Counted from the first letter of the stretch, positions 15,369 to 25,869 are shown. The stretch: 37,912 nt of DNA from a candidate division KSB1 bacterium (GCA_022566355.1 JADFJB010000031.1:1-37912), one strand, 5' to 3'. Numbers and translations are program-made. The notes: generated by a model from the sequence alone, not told the origin.

Positions 15369-16466
15369 CTAATTATTTTCCTTATTCAAATCTGACGGAG
15401 GCTCTTCTTCCGTAACAATTGCAACTTCAGGTTGTTGATTCTCTTCATTTTTCATCTGATCTAAGTCAACCACTTTCACTTCATCTTCCGTCGTTTTTTC
15501 TGGTAGCTCCAAACCTAGCTCATCTACCCATTTGGTCTCATCTACAATACGAATGGCTGACTTCATAATTTCATTATTTTCTTCATCAGCCGGAATAAAC
15601 TTTGCGAATTTAACCAAGTCGCAATCGGTAAAAAACATTTCAAAAAGCGATGCATGTTCGGAAGATAAATCCGAAGTATTAAGTTCAATCATCAATTCCA
15701 TAGTGGTAAGCTCAAGTGCGATAATTTGAAATCGTCCTTCGATATATTTCCGAATAATTTCCGATATTTCCGAATAATAAAGCTTAATTTGACCCTGTTC
15801 AAGAACATCCGAATTTTGTAATGATTTAAGTTCTTCATAAGCGATTTCATGGGGAGGCCTGGGTATTTCAATTTTTTTCGGTAAAAATGATTCACCTTTT
15901 TTCCGCTTCCGTAAATAAATAATCAAACCGATTATAAGGAGAATCACAATTAATGCGATCGATCCGCCAATAATAATGGGCCCCCAATTGAATAGGATTT
16001 CCCAGGGTGGTTTAATATCTTTGATATCGCCTTCTTCGCTGGGCTTAACGCTTTCTACCGTAATATTAATGACTTCCGTTTTGAGGGTTTGTTCAGTTGA
16101 GTCCGGTGGGATAAAATACCTGACACCAACAGGTGGTATCTCAAATTCGCCAACTTCAAAGGTTGAAATTGTATAATCAACCCGGTCAATGATTTTGCCA
16201 TCTTTTTTTTCAGGTTCATGAATGTTATAATCACGAATTTCGAATTGTCCCAGGTTTCCACCCAGGCTTGGAAGTTCAACAGATACATCCTCATCTCGGG
16301 TAACAGATACTGAATAGGTTATGATATCCCCAATGGTTATTGTCGTTTTATCAACACTCGCAGACAGCGAAATGTTTCCCTGACCAAATCCATCGGAAGC
16401 AAAATAGAAATTAAATAAATAAATGAGAATTAAAGTTGAGTATATTTTTTTGTAACCAAACGTCAT
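15369..16466 (-). CDS. Short BatD-like membrane protein (second copy)
   Basis: A 365-residue protein with a signal peptide (about 1-28), a periplasmic Ig-like beta domain starting ISLSASVDKTTITIGD, one membrane helix about 165-190 followed by RKRKK, and a cytoplasmic helical domain (about 208-310) including YYSEISEIIRKYIEGRF and CDLVKFAKF. It then ends in an acidic, probably disordered tail. Layout and motifs parallel the 319-residue protein that opens the operon, so the two are likely paralogues, both related to BatD. I use the ATG at 16466 rather than the in-frame TTG one codon earlier. It lies between the TPR/SurA-like lipoprotein and batA. Confidence 0.8.
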   Translation of the reverse strand: MTFGYKKIYSTLILIYLFNFYFASDGFGQGNISLSASVDKTTITIGDIITYSVSVTRDEDVSVELPSLGGNLGQFEIRDYNIHEPEKKDGKIIDRVDYTISTFEVGEFEIPPVGVRYFIPPDSTEQTLKTEVINITVESVKPSEEGDIKDIKPPWEILFNWGPIIIGGSIALIVILLIIGLIIYLRKRKKGESFLPKKIEIPRPPHEIAYEELKSLQNSDVLEQGQIKLYYSEISEIIRKYIEGRFQIIALELTTMELMIELNTSDLSSEHASLFEMFFTDCDLVKFAKFIPADEENNEIMKSAIRIVDETKWVDELGLELPEKTTEDEVKVVDLDQMKNEENQQPEVAIVTEEEPPSDLNKENN

Positions 16467-16478
16467 CAATCTACCAGT

Positions 16479-17402
16479 TTATTTTATCAGGTCATCATAA
16501 ATTACGACTTTTTCAGCTTGAAATAACGAGGAAATCAATTCATTATATGCTTTTTCTTGTCGCTCAAAAGCTAATTTTTGTGCTGCTTGTTGACCCGCTT
16601 CTTCGAAGGACAACATCCGTTTAACATTTCCATCTTCATCTTTTTCCGCAAAATCATCTTTATGTGCATCATAATATAGTTTAACATCATCTTCGGTGAT
16701 TTTTACTTTTTTACTGATTTCTTCATCCAACAGCTTTGTTACCATAAAGGTTTTTTTTGCTTGAAAAACGTTTTCCAAAACTTGACTATCATTGTCGAGT
16801 CCCTGTCGTTTGGCAGAATCATACAATAATTCTGTTGCCAGATATCTGCGAAGAAATTCAATTTTATTATCAATCCTGATATATTGTGACCGGAGTTCAG
16901 GTGGCAATTTACTGATTTCAAAATCCAGGTCTCCCAATGTGATATCTCGATTGCCAATCTTAGCGATGACTTCTCCTGGGCGACTTTTTTGGGTCTGTCC
17001 TTCAAACGATGTGCTTTCCTTCAACGCTTGTTGAGCATCGGCGGGTCTTTGTAATCTCTCTAAACAGGCGATGACTTTTTTGTTCACTTTCGAAATAAGT
17101 GGGCTTTCCGGATATAAAGTTTTGATTTTCAAAAAATGTGCAAGTGAATTTTTATAATCACGCATACGATCAAAATAAATATTAGCTATTTGATAGGTAA
17201 TATTCGCTTGTTCTTTTGGCTCCAGATTGTAGTTTTCGAGATAAAACCGATATTGATCGACTGCTTGCTCAAACAGCTGTCGATTATAAAGTTCATTGGC
17301 AAATTCTCGTATTTTTTCAGCACTGAAATCCGGCTGGGAACTGGAACTACAACCCGTCAAAACTCCCAACGAGAAAACAAAAATCAAATTGCGCAATGGC
17401 AT
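16479..17402 (-). CDS. TPR lipoprotein with SurA-N-like segment
   Basis: A 307-residue lipoprotein: signal with lipobox LTGC (Cys18). Residues 20-135 are TPR-like helices (LYNRQLFEQAVDQYRFYLEN, then IANIYFDRMRDYKNSLAHFL). From about residue 143 the sequence changes to a SurA/PpiC N-terminal type, with VIAKIGNRDITLGDLDFEI and a following long helical region containing TEDDVKLYYDAHKDDFAEKD. The parvulin isomerase domain itself is absent: the protein stops soon after the position where it would begin. It is therefore probably a chaperone-like or scaffold protein rather than an isomerase. It is sandwiched in the Bat operon, downstream of DUF58. Confidence 0.8.
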   Translation of the reverse strand: MPLRNLIFVFSLGVLTGCSSSSQPDFSAEKIREFANELYNRQLFEQAVDQYRFYLENYNLEPKEQANITYQIANIYFDRMRDYKNSLAHFLKIKTLYPESPLISKVNKKVIACLERLQRPADAQQALKESTSFEGQTQKSRPGEVIAKIGNRDITLGDLDFEISKLPPELRSQYIRIDNKIEFLRRYLATELLYDSAKRQGLDNDSQVLENVFQAKKTFMVTKLLDEEISKKVKITEDDVKLYYDAHKDDFAEKDEDGNVKRMLSFEEAGQQAAQKLAFERQEKAYNELISSLFQAEKVVIYDDLIK

Positions 17403-17462
17403 TGTTATTTATATTCCTATTCTTGGTTTTTAGAATTGCTTTTTTCTTTCATCGTTAAATAA

Positions 17463-18341
17463 CTATCTGAACCGTTTCGCTCGCATGCGAAAAAACCGCA
17501 TTAAAGGCTCCGCGTAAGCTTGATGTGTAAAAATATCAATATGATCAATATTCATTGATTTAAATAATTTTTCACGTTCAATTTTAAGAGCATTTGCTTT
17601 CTGAACAAAACCGGTACGGATATCGGAACTGTTAGTATCAACCATGAAAATTTCACCAGTTTCAGCATCTTCGAATTCAATAAATCCAACCGCGGGCAAT
17701 TCCGTCTCTCTTGGATCAGTGATTGTGATTGCAACTACATCATGACGTTTATTCGCTATTTGTAGCGCTTTTTTATAATCCTCTGATATAAAATCTGAAA
17801 CCAAAAAAACAACACTTCTTCTTTTTGCTATGTGGTTTAAAAATTCCAGGGCTCCGGCGATATCGGTTTTTGTACTTCGGGGTTTGTGAAATAATAATTC
17901 TCTTAGCACGCGAAGCACATGACTTTGGCCTTTTTTAGGCGCTACAAATTTTTCGACTCCATCTGTAAATATTATCAAACCGACTTTGTCATTATTTTTG
18001 ATTGCAGAAAAAGCCAGCAGTGCACAAATTTCAATTGCAATTTCACCTTTCATTTGTTCAAAAGTGCCAAAATTCCCGGATGAGCTGACATCAACCATTA
18101 AAATGACCGTTAATTCACGCTCTTCTTCAAATACTTTAACAAAAGGATGACCCATTCGTGCCGATACGTTCCAGTCAATTACACGGATGTCATCACCTAG
18201 AGTGTATTCACGTACTTCGGTAAAGTCCATCCCTCTTCCTTTGAACACCGAATGGTATTGTCCGGAAAATACATCGTTTACCAACCCACGGGTTGTAATT
18301 TCGATGCGTTTAACTTTTTTAAGTATTTCTTTTGGAATCAT
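17463..18341 (-). CDS. DUF58 / VWA-like protein partner of MoxR
   Basis: A 292-residue soluble protein of the DUF58 family. The signature GRGMDFTEVREYTLGDDIR leads into IDWNVSARMGHPFVKVFEEE, followed by a VWA-like fold with the MIDAS-type motif DVSSS and an IFTDGVEKF strand. DUF58 proteins almost always accompany MoxR ATPases and are thought to be their adaptor or substrate. It is cytoplasmic, with no signal or membrane helix. The 84-bp gap after moxR shows nothing remarkable. Confidence 0.92.
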   Translation of the reverse strand: MIPKEILKKVKRIEITTRGLVNDVFSGQYHSVFKGRGMDFTEVREYTLGDDIRVIDWNVSARMGHPFVKVFEEERELTVILMVDVSSSGNFGTFEQMKGEIAIEICALLAFSAIKNNDKVGLIIFTDGVEKFVAPKKGQSHVLRVLRELLFHKPRSTKTDIAGALEFLNHIAKRRSVVFLVSDFISEDYKKALQIANKRHDVVAITITDPRETELPAVGFIEFEDAETGEIFMVDTNSSDIRTGFVQKANALKIEREKLFKSMNIDHIDIFTHQAYAEPLMRFFRMRAKRFR

Positions 18342-18425
18342 ATTATTTTTTTGAATAAACTTTCACGAAACTTGAAGTTTCTCATATAAAATTAGGTTCG
18401 TCGCTTTTACGAATCTCTGCCACTA

Positions 18426-19460
18426 TTAAGGTACTTCAATATGATTTAATACTCTCCGAACAATGTCCTCGGAGCTCACTTCTTCTGCTTCGGCTTCGTA
18501 CGTTGGAATAACACGATGCCTCAATACATCCATGCCAATTGCTCGGACATCTTCAGGAGTTACGTATCCTCTTCGCCTCAAAAATGCATGTGCTTTGCTG
18601 GCAGCAGCCAAAGCAATTGAAGCACGTGGTGAGGCGCCAAAAGCAATCAGATCGTTCATATCGGCGAGCTGGTAATCCGAGGGATTTCGAGTAGCAAAGA
18701 CAATATCGATGATGTAGCGTTCAATTTTTTCGTCAATATAGACTTGAGATACAACTTTTCGGGCTTGAATGATCTCTTTTATACTAACGACGGGTTTTGG
18801 TTCCGGCAATCCATCTCCTGAATTGAGTCGCATGATTTCCAATTCCTCTTCTTTATTTGGATAACCGATGGAAAGCTTTAACATAAATCGATCAATTTGT
18901 GCTTCCGGTAATGGATAAGTTCCCTCTTGTTCGATTGGATTTTGTGTTGCGAGTACTAAAAATGGCTCATCCAGCTTAAAAGTATTATTTCCGATGGTTA
19001 CCTGATGTTCCATCATAGCTTCAAGAAGTGCACTTTGAACTTTAGCAGGCGATCTATTAATTTCATCCGCTAATATGATATTTGCAAATATCGGACCTTT
19101 TTTGGTAGAAAATTCTCCACTGCGCTGGTCAAAGATCATCGTTCCGATTAAATCAGCAGGGAGTAAATCAGGAGTAAATTGCAATCTCTGAAATTTAGCT
19201 TTTATTGTACCGGCTAATACACGAACGGCAAGTGTTTTGGCCAGGCCTGGCACGCCTTCAAGTAAAATGTGGCCATTGCTTAATAAGCCTATCAATAAAC
19301 GTTCAACCATATATTTTTGACCAATAATAATTTTGTTGAATTCACCAAGTATCTTCTCAATAAATTCACTTTCTTTTTGAATCATCTCATTAATCTCTTG
19401 AATATCCTTGTGAAGCAAAACTGGGCCTGCTTTTCGAATCGTTATTTTTTGGTATTCCAT
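18426..19460 (-). CDS. MoxR-family AAA+ ATPase
   Basis: A 344-residue AAA+ chaperone. Walker A is GVPGLAKT, Walker B ILADEINR, followed by the sensor/helix region SALLEAMMEHQVTIG, sensor 1 ATQNPIEQEGTYPLPEAQID and a C-terminal lid with FGASPRASIAL. The N-terminus is about 17 residues longer than typical MoxR proteins, and the ATG at 19460 lacks an evident RBS, so the true start could be further in. MoxR proteins drive maturation or assembly of VWA partners; here these would be DUF58, BatA and BatB. It lies 22 bp after the first short BatD-like gene. Confidence 0.94.
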   Translation of the reverse strand: MEYQKITIRKAGPVLLHKDIQEINEMIQKESEFIEKILGEFNKIIIGQKYMVERLLIGLLSNGHILLEGVPGLAKTLAVRVLAGTIKAKFQRLQFTPDLLPADLIGTMIFDQRSGEFSTKKGPIFANIILADEINRSPAKVQSALLEAMMEHQVTIGNNTFKLDEPFLVLATQNPIEQEGTYPLPEAQIDRFMLKLSIGYPNKEEELEIMRLNSGDGLPEPKPVVSIKEIIQARKVVSQVYIDEKIERYIIDIVFATRNPSDYQLADMNDLIAFGASPRASIALAAASKAHAFLRRRGYVTPEDVRAIGMDVLRHRVIPTYEAEAEEVSSEDIVRRVLNHIEVP

Positions 19461-19482
19461 AATAGTAGACGTTTAAAATTGG

Positions 19483-20442
19483 TCATTTTTCTTTTTTTTC
19501 TGTAAGATTATCCGCCTCTGTTGTCTCTTTTTGTTGCAAAAAATATTGTAGTATTCCTTCAAACAGGGTATAAAAACGATTTAACTCTTCGGTAGTTCCT
19601 TCAATGGCTGAAAATTTAATTTCATCACATCTTGTTAGAACCTCTTTGAGACTTCTTACCTGGTGTTCCTCCATATCACTCTCATGTAAATCCTGAAGCA
19701 GTTGATCTGTTGTCCCTTCCAAGGCTTGAATCTTAAACCGTTCGGTTAAGTAGCGCCTTATCAACTTTGATAATGATGCAAAATCTTCCGTTAAATTGGG
19801 GAGATCCAGTTTAATTTGTTCTCGCAACAAATTTAAATATACTTCTTCGAGAGGTGGAGGAGGTTCAATTTCTAATTCCTCCTTTGCCTCCCGTCGTCGT
19901 TTGAACCAAAAATAAAAACCTATTACAAAACCTAAAATCACAATAATAATCAATGCATAAATCCAAATAGGATTAGAAGATACAGGCTCCGGAAGTGGAT
20001 CAATGACTTCTATCGGAATCCTTTGCGTGACCATGTTCTCATCACGTTCCAAAACAGAATCTCTGTATTTTACAATCACACCCTCCACGTATGCCATCCC
20101 TAAATCGCGGGGTTGGAGAGTATAGACATAATCTTTAAAAACATAGGCTTGCTGATTAATTACATCCGATCGGTTTACAGTAGACGTTCCCACAATATCA
20201 AAATTCGTCAATACAGGATTATCAAAACTTATAATTGAATATCTATCTGGTCCGCCCATCCAAGATAATGTAATATACAACTGAATAGTGCGATTTAATG
20301 GAACTTTTGTTTTTTCAATTTTCGCCAAGATTTCAATTCTTGTATTTAACGAATCCACTGAGGATTGCGCAATAATCATTTGAGCATTTAGTGCAACTAA
20401 TGCAGGAATAATAACAAAGAAAAAAATGCTTTTCTTCTGCAC
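19483..20442 (-). CDS. Short BatD-like membrane protein (first copy)
   Basis: A 319-residue protein opening the Bat operon: signal peptide about 1-25, periplasmic beta domain (ILAKIEKTKVPLNRTIQLYI onwards), one membrane helix about 168-189 followed by KRRRE, and a cytoplasmic helical domain with LSKLIRRYLTERFKIQALEG and CDEIKFSAIEG. The C-terminal part closely parallels the 365-residue protein downstream of DUF58 and the BatD tail. The start is GTG at 20442, with GGAG eight bases upstream. A terminator upstream (20504-20552) separates it from the TPR lipoprotein gene, so this is the operon's first gene. Confidence 0.82.
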   Translation of the reverse strand: MQKKSIFFFVIIPALVALNAQMIIAQSSVDSLNTRIEILAKIEKTKVPLNRTIQLYITLSWMGGPDRYSIISFDNPVLTNFDIVGTSTVNRSDVINQQAYVFKDYVYTLQPRDLGMAYVEGVIVKYRDSVLERDENMVTQRIPIEVIDPLPEPVSSNPIWIYALIIIVILGFVIGFYFWFKRRREAKEELEIEPPPPLEEVYLNLLREQIKLDLPNLTEDFASLSKLIRRYLTERFKIQALEGTTDQLLQDLHESDMEEHQVRSLKEVLTRCDEIKFSAIEGTTEELNRFYTLFEGILQYFLQQKETTEADNLTEKKEK

Positions 20443-20461
20443 GATTCAATCTCCAAATTGC

Positions 20462-20473
20462 TTCATCGATGAA
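20462..20473. promoter_or_regulatory. Palindrome in the Bat operon leader
   Basis: TTCATCGATGAA is a perfect 12-bp palindrome about 20 bp upstream of the first Bat gene, and is flanked by two direct copies of GAAGCAATT (minus strand). It is a possible operator; no matching regulator is known. Confidence 0.35.
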
Positions 20474-20503
20474 TAATTGCTTCGAATTCAACTAACCATT
20501 TGC

Positions 20504-20552
20504 CATAAAAAAGGCCAATCACTTCAATAGAAATCCATCAAAGGATTGACCT
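20504..20552 (-). terminator. Terminator after the clpB-TPR lipoprotein unit
   Basis: On the minus strand AGGTCAATC (20552-20544) pairs with GATTGGCCT (20520-20512), including one G-U pair, across a 23-base loop, followed by a run of Ts. It isolates the Bat operon from upstream transcription. Confidence 0.6.
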
Positions 20553-20574
20553 AATTATTTCCAAATTTATTATT

Positions 20575-21090
20575 TTATTGAGTTCTAACCGTATTGCTAT
20601 CGACTTTATCAGCCCCTAAAAATTCAATTTCATTAATATCCTTGCCAAGGTTATTAATCTCCCATTCAACAGAGGTTGCCAGCTCACTATTTGGATATTT
20701 TTCGAGAAATTCTTTATAAATATTTTTTGCCTTTTCAAAATCTTTAATGTCGTTCGCGTAAATAAATCCTTTCATAAAAAAAGATTGATGAGCATAATTA
20801 CTTTCCGGGAAAGCCCGCAACAGACGGTCATGGGTTTTAATCGCATCCTCATGATGTCTTAAAATGTTTGCCTGAATGATGGCGGATCTGAATAAAGATT
20901 CGTCCCCTAATTCTCCGCCAGGAAATTTTTTATAAATGCTCAGATAGGTCTCAATCGCTTCATCGTATTCTTCGTTCTGTTCCAAAAGTTGTGCGCGATC
21001 AAAATATTCTTTCTCGGATATCTTTTCACTACAACCAAATAAAAAAAGAACAAGCATAAATGTTAGGATTTTCATTCTATTAAAACTCAT
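20575..21090 (-). CDS. TPR-repeat lipoprotein (BamD/YbgF-like)
   Basis: A 171-residue outer-envelope lipoprotein: signal with lipobox LFGC (Cys20), then about three TPRs, e.g. YFDRAQLLEQNEEYDEAIET and KNIYKEFLEKYPNSELA. The short TPR array on a lipid anchor resembles BamD/YbgF-like proteins, but it is shorter than BamD, and no Bam or Tol gene is adjacent, so I do not assign it. The ATG has GGGAGAG upstream. It sits 68 bp after clpB on the same strand, with a terminator after it, so it is probably co-transcribed with clpB. Confidence 0.8.
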   Translation of the reverse strand: MSFNRMKILTFMLVLFLFGCSEKISEKEYFDRAQLLEQNEEYDEAIETYLSIYKKFPGGELGDESLFRSAIIQANILRHHEDAIKTHDRLLRAFPESNYAHQSFFMKGFIYANDIKDFEKAKNIYKEFLEKYPNSELATSVEWEINNLGKDINEIEFLGADKVDSNTVRTQ

Positions 21091-21158
21091 AACTTCAACT
21101 CTCCCAGAATCTACTCACATTAATTATATTACAAAATATTAAAAATAAACTATATAAT

Positions 21159-23771
21159 TTATTTCGTTTTCTTTCTAAATTCAAGAGAATTTCCCCTGCG
21201 AATTACTTTGATTAAATCTCCGGAAACAAAACTTCCAACCAGTAATTCTTTTGCAAGTTTATTGGTGAGCAATCTTTGCATTTCTCTTTTAATTGGCCTG
21301 GCTCCAAATGCGGGGTCATAGCCAACTTCAGTTAGTAGTTGAATTGCATCGTCTGCAATGGATAAAATGATTCCATTCTCATGTGCTTTTTTTGCAACTA
21401 ATTGAAATTGTAATTTCACAATTTCAGCAATATGTTCATGATCAAGTGGACGAAAGACGATTGTTTCGTCAATGCGATTCAGAAACTCCGGCCGCATTGA
21501 CCGTTTTAATAAATCAATCGCTTCATATTTGATTTCCTGGTAGATTTGCTCCCGATTCTTTTCAGTAATCAACAATGATTTTTCCAGGATCATGGTAGCC
21601 CCTAAATTGGAAGTCATGATCACAATCACATTTTTAAAATTGACTGTATGACCTTTATTATCCGTTAATCGTCCTTCATCCAGAACCTGGAGTAAAATAT
21701 TAGACACATCTGGATGTGCTTTTTCAATCTCATCCAACAAAACTACTGAATATGGCCTGCGTCTAACTGCTTCGGTCAACTGCCCTCCTTCATCGTAGCC
21801 GACATAGCCCGGGGGCGCTCCAATAAGCCTGGCAACCGAATGTCTTTCCATATATTCGGACATATCAATCCGGATCATCGCATGTTCATCATCGAATAAA
21901 AATTCAGCCAACGCCCTGGCTAATTCGGTTTTACCAACACCCGTTGACCCTAAGAAAATGAATGATCCAATGGGTCTATTGTCATCTTGTAAACCAGCGC
22001 GAGACCTTCGAATTGCATCCGAAATTGCCTGGACAGCTTCTTCTTGACCAATTAATCTTTGCTTTAAGCGTTTCTCCATAGTTAAGAGTTTTTCACGCTC
22101 CGATTCAAGCATCCGGCTAACAGGTATTCCGGTCCATTTATATACAACGTCTGCAATATCTTCCTCATCTACTTCTTCTTTAAGCATTTTGAAATTTTTC
22201 TGAATATTCTGGAGATTTTTATTCTCTGATTCAAGCTTCTTTTGCAGGTCTATTGTCCTACCATACTTCAATTCAGCAGCTCGACTTAAATCGCCATCTC
22301 TTTCCGCCTGGGCCATTAAAGTTTTAGTTTTCTCCAATTCTTCCTTCACGGATCTAATGGTTTGAATGGAATTCTTTTCCAAAGTCCAATGTGATCGAAG
22401 TTCCCTTCTTTGCTCATTCAAGTCAGACAATTCTTTTTGAATTTTGTTTAAACGATTTCTGGCGGCATCATCTTTATCTCGTTTTACAGCTTCCCGTTCT
22501 ATTTCCAATTGTTTTATTTTTCGCTCTACTTCGTCAAGCTCATCTGGCATACTATCAATTTCAATCCGCAGTTTTGCAGCTGCTTCGTCTATTAAATCGA
22601 TAGCCTTATCCGGCAAAAATCGATCACTAATATAGCGGTGCGATAGAGTTGCCGCTGCAATGATGGCTGAATCAGTCATCCGAACCCCATGATGAACTTC
22701 ATACTTCTCTTTGAGTCCGCGTAAAATTGAAATGGTTTCCGATACTGACGGTTCATTTACCAAAACCTGCTGGAAACGGCGTTCCAGCGCTGCATCTTTT
22801 TCGATATATTTTCTATATTCATCTATAGTAGTTGCACCGATACAACGTAACTCTCCTCGCGCCAATACGGGTTTAAGCATGTTTGATGCATCCATAGCCC
22901 CTTCTGCAGCCCCTGCCCCAACCAGAGTATGCAACTCATCAATAAATAGGATAATTTTGCCATCAGACTCCTCGATTTCTTTGAGCACCGCTTTTAATCT
23001 ATCTTCAAATTCACCTCGATATTTAGAGCCGGCGATTAATGAACCGAGGTCTAATGTGACGATTTGTTTGTTTTTTAAATTCTCAGGGACATCGCCGCTA
23101 ACAATTCTTTGAGCCAATCCTTCAGCAATTGCAGTTTTCCCAACACCCGGTTCTCCAATCAATACCGGGTTGTTTTTGGTCCTGCGAGACAATACTTGTA
23201 AAACTCGTCGAACTTCTTCATCTCTTCCGATTACCGGATCCAACTTTCCCTGTTCTGCCAAATTAGTTAAATTTTGTCCATAACGCTCCAACGCTTGATA
23301 TTTTGCTTCCGGGTTTTGGTCTGTCACCCGTTGGCTGCCCCGAATTGATTTCAGGACACTATACAACTTATCTCGCGTTATCCCATTACTTCGAAGAATT
23401 TGACCGGTTTCCCCATCATCCTCGGTCATTACGATAAGCAGGTGTTCAAGACTCACATACTCATCTTTCATATTTTTTGCTTCTTTAAATCCTTTATCAA
23501 TTAATTTATTGAGTCTCTGATCCATATATAATTGAGAAACCTCGCCATACACTTTGGGAATTTTTTCGATCCTTTCAGAAACCTGAGATTGAATCACTTG
23601 AGCATTAATTCCAATTTTATTTAAAACTGAAACTGGAACTCCATCCGGATCAGTCAACATTGCAAAGAGAAGATGTTCTACATCTACTTTTTGCTGATTA
23701 TATTCCGAAGTAATTTCCTGTGCTTTTTTCAACGCCTCTTGTACTTTTATTGTCATTTTATCAAATGTCAT
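21159..23771 (-). CDS. clpB: ATP-dependent disaggregase ClpB
   Basis: An 870-residue Hsp100 protein that, with DnaK/DnaJ/GrpE, extracts polypeptides from aggregates. The Clp N domain (about 1-145) begins with [20 protein letters not shown]1 follows with Walker A GEPGVGKT and Walker [11 protein letters not shown]. The ClpB-specific coiled-coil middle domain (about 400-530) is present, so this is ClpB rather than ClpA or ClpC. AAA2 has Walker A GSTGVGKT and [14 protein letters not shown], followed by the C-terminal domain. No C-terminal IGF/IGL ClpP loop was seen. It follows the dnaK terminator, so it has its own promoter, not clearly identified, or relies on readthrough. Confidence 0.97.
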   Translation of the reverse strand: MTFDKMTIKVQEALKKAQEITSEYNQQKVDVEHLLFAMLTDPDGVPVSVLNKIGINAQVIQSQVSERIEKIPKVYGEVSQLYMDQRLNKLIDKGFKEAKNMKDEYVSLEHLLIVMTEDDGETGQILRSNGITRDKLYSVLKSIRGSQRVTDQNPEAKYQALERYGQNLTNLAEQGKLDPVIGRDEEVRRVLQVLSRRTKNNPVLIGEPGVGKTAIAEGLAQRIVSGDVPENLKNKQIVTLDLGSLIAGSKYRGEFEDRLKAVLKEIEESDGKIILFIDELHTLVGAGAAEGAMDASNMLKPVLARGELRCIGATTIDEYRKYIEKDAALERRFQQVLVNEPSVSETISILRGLKEKYEVHHGVRMTDSAIIAAATLSHRYISDRFLPDKAIDLIDEAAAKLRIEIDSMPDELDEVERKIKQLEIEREAVKRDKDDAARNRLNKIQKELSDLNEQRRELRSHWTLEKNSIQTIRSVKEELEKTKTLMAQAERDGDLSRAAELKYGRTIDLQKKLESENKNLQNIQKNFKMLKEEVDEEDIADVVYKWTGIPVSRMLESEREKLLTMEKRLKQRLIGQEEAVQAISDAIRRSRAGLQDDNRPIGSFIFLGSTGVGKTELARALAEFLFDDEHAMIRIDMSEYMERHSVARLIGAPPGYVGYDEGGQLTEAVRRRPYSVVLLDEIEKAHPDVSNILLQVLDEGRLTDNKGHTVNFKNVIVIMTSNLGATMILEKSLLITEKNREQIYQEIKYEAIDLLKRSMRPEFLNRIDETIVFRPLDHEHIAEIVKLQFQLVAKKAHENGIILSIADDAIQLLTEVGYDPAFGARPIKREMQRLLTNKLAKELLVGSFVSGDLIKVIRRGNSLEFRKKTK

Positions 23772-23831
23772 TTGTTATAATCCTAATTCCTAATCTCCAA
23801 AGAATATTTTAAGGTTATAATAATTATAACT

Positions 23832-23874
23832 GAAAATAAAAAACGGCGAGAGGAATATATTTTCCAACTCGCCG
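23832..23874 (-). terminator. Terminator after dnaK
   Basis: On the minus strand ACGGCGAG and CTCGCCGT form an 8-bp GC-rich stem, extended by an inner GGAA/TTCC pairing, followed by TTTTTTATTTTC. It lies 29 bp past the dnaK stop. Confidence 0.85.
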
Positions 23875-23903
23875 TACTTATTAGATTCCTCGTTTTTTTC
23901 TCT

Positions 23904-25820
23904 TTACTTATCTTGATCGTCAATTACTTCATAATCCGCATCTTCAACTTTTTCCTTGCCATCTTTACTTGTTTGGGTTTCGCCATTACCTGGTTTCGGT
24001 TCAGCTTGAGCCTGAGAAGTTGAAGCCTCGTCATAAAGCTTCTGAGCAACCGGAGCCCAGGCCTGGTTTACCGCTTCTATCTCTGCTTTTATATCTTCAA
24101 CATTTTCACCTTTATTTGCTTCCTTCAGTTTTTCGATTGCAGATTCGATTGACTTCTTATCATCGTCTGATATTTTATCTTCATTTTCTTTTAAACTCTT
24201 TTCAGTTGTATACACCAGGTGATCCGCCTGATTTTTAGTATCAACTATTTCTTTACGTTTCTTATCTTCGTCTGCATGTTGTTCTGCGTCTTTCACCATT
24301 TTTTCAATTTCCGCATCAGATAATCCTGAGGAAGCTTCAATCCGAATTGACTGCTCTTTATTGGTTGCTTTGTCAATTGCTTTCACATGTAAAATTCCGT
24401 TTGCATCGATATCAAAGATCACTTCAACTTGAGGCACTCCACGCAGTGAAGGCGGGAGCCCGTCTAAGTGAAATTTGCCAAGAGATTTATTATAAGTCGC
24501 CATTTCACGTTCACCTTGCAATACATGGATTTCGACAGAAGTCTGGTTATCCGCAGCAGTAGAGAAAATTTCAGTCTTCTTTGTGGGAACTGTTGTATTT
24601 TTTTCAATCAGTTTGGTGAACACACCACCTAAAGTCTCAATACCAAGCGATAATGGAGTAACGTCAAGCAATAGAACATCTTTAACTTCACCTGAAAGCA
24701 CACCACCTTGAATTGCAGCACCTATTGCCACAACTTCATCCGGGTTTACACTTCGGTTGGGTTCTTTCTTAAAAAAGTCCTTTACTAACTCTTGAATTTT
24801 CGGAATCCGTGTTGATCCACCAACGATTATAACTTCATCGATATCATTGACCGATAAGCCGGTATCTTTTAGTGCAGTTTTACAAGGCTCAATGGATCGT
24901 ATGAATAAATCTTCACAAAGTTGTTCGAATTTAGCACGAGAAAGAGTGACTGTTAAATGTTTTGGGCCGGATTCGGTAGCAGTTACAAAGGGTAAATTAA
25001 TATCTGTTTGAGCAGTACTAGACAACTCGACTTTAGCCTTTTCAGCAGCTTCTTTTAACCGCTGCAATGCCATAGGATCTTTGCTTAAGTCTACACCTTC
25101 TTGTTTTTTGAATTCATCAACCATCCAGTCTATCACTCTTTTATCAAAATCATCACCACCCAAATGAGTATCACCACTTGTTGCTTTCACTTCAAATACA
25201 CCATCGCCTAATTCCAGGATTGAAATATCAAAAGTCCCTCCACCCAGATCATAAACTGCAATTATTTCATCATGTTTCTTGTCTAATCCATATGCCAGGG
25301 CAGCTGCTGTGGGTTCATTAATTATTCGTTTCACCTGTAACCCTGCAACCTCACCAGCTTCTTTTGTAGCTGTGCGTTGGCTATCGTTAAAGTAGGCTGG
25401 AACGGTTATCACAGCTTCTGTTACTTTTTCGCCTAAATATTCCTCAGCAGTTTGCTTCATCTTTTGCAGAACCATCGCAGAAATTTCTTGGGGTGTATAG
25501 TCTTTTCCATCAATATCAACAACGGCTACATTCCCACGTCCCTTTTTAATCTTATAAGGCACTTGCTTAATCTCTTCAGTTACTTCATTATTTCGTCTAC
25601 CCATGAATCGCTTGATGGAATAAATTGTTTTTTGCGGATTTGTTATTGCCTGCCTCTTGGCAGGTTGCCCAACAACCCTCTCACCATTCTTCAGAAATCC
25701 CACCATAGATGGAGTAGTCCTTACCCCTTCAGAATTTTGGATAACGACCGGCTCACCTCCGACCATCACCGCCACGCATGAATTTGTTGTCCCTAAATCG
25801 ATTCCAATAATTTTACCCAT
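23904..25820 (-). CDS. dnaK: Chaperone DnaK (Hsp70)
   Basis: A 638-residue Hsp70 of normal length. The ATPase domain starts with [15 protein letters not shown] and contains [21 protein letters not shown] and [14 protein letters not shown]. The substrate-binding domain has [11 protein letters not shown] and LQGEREMA, and the helical lid ends in a Gln/Gly/Glu-rich linker and the acidic [12 protein letters not shown], close to the E. coli EEVKDKK-type tail. The ATG has an ideal GGAGGTAA Shine-Dalgarno. It follows an hsp20 gene by 49 bp and shares its transcript, which begins at a sigma-54-type promoter. dnaJ and grpE are in a separate unit about 3 kb upstream. Confidence 0.98.
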   Translation of the reverse strand: MGKIIGIDLGTTNSCVAVMVGGEPVVIQNSEGVRTTPSMVGFLKNGERVVGQPAKRQAITNPQKTIYSIKRFMGRRNNEVTEEIKQVPYKIKKGRGNVAVVDIDGKDYTPQEISAMVLQKMKQTAEEYLGEKVTEAVITVPAYFNDSQRTATKEAGEVAGLQVKRIINEPTAAALAYGLDKKHDEIIAVYDLGGGTFDISILELGDGVFEVKATSGDTHLGGDDFDKRVIDWMVDEFKKQEGVDLSKDPMALQRLKEAAEKAKVELSSTAQTDINLPFVTATESGPKHLTVTLSRAKFEQLCEDLFIRSIEPCKTALKDTGLSVNDIDEVIIVGGSTRIPKIQELVKDFFKKEPNRSVNPDEVVAIGAAIQGGVLSGEVKDVLLLDVTPLSLGIETLGGVFTKLIEKNTTVPTKKTEIFSTAADNQTSVEIHVLQGEREMATYNKSLGKFHLDGLPPSLRGVPQVEVIFDIDANGILHVKAIDKATNKEQSIRIEASSGLSDAEIEKMVKDAEQHADEDKKRKEIVDTKNQADHLVYTTEKSLKENEDKISDDDKKSIESAIEKLKEANKGENVEDIKAEIEAVNQAWAPVAQKLYDEASTSQAQAEPKPGNGETQTSKDGKEKVEDADYEVIDDQDK

Positions 25821-25869
25821 TTAAATTACCTCCGTTAATAAATTTTATCTTGACTATTAATTAATTAGT

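Noticed and set aside
22711-23112. 133-codon plus-strand frame inside clpB, and similar frames inside metP, dnaK and hsp20
   Set aside because: Antisense shadows of strongly conserved genes, with no RBS or domain.
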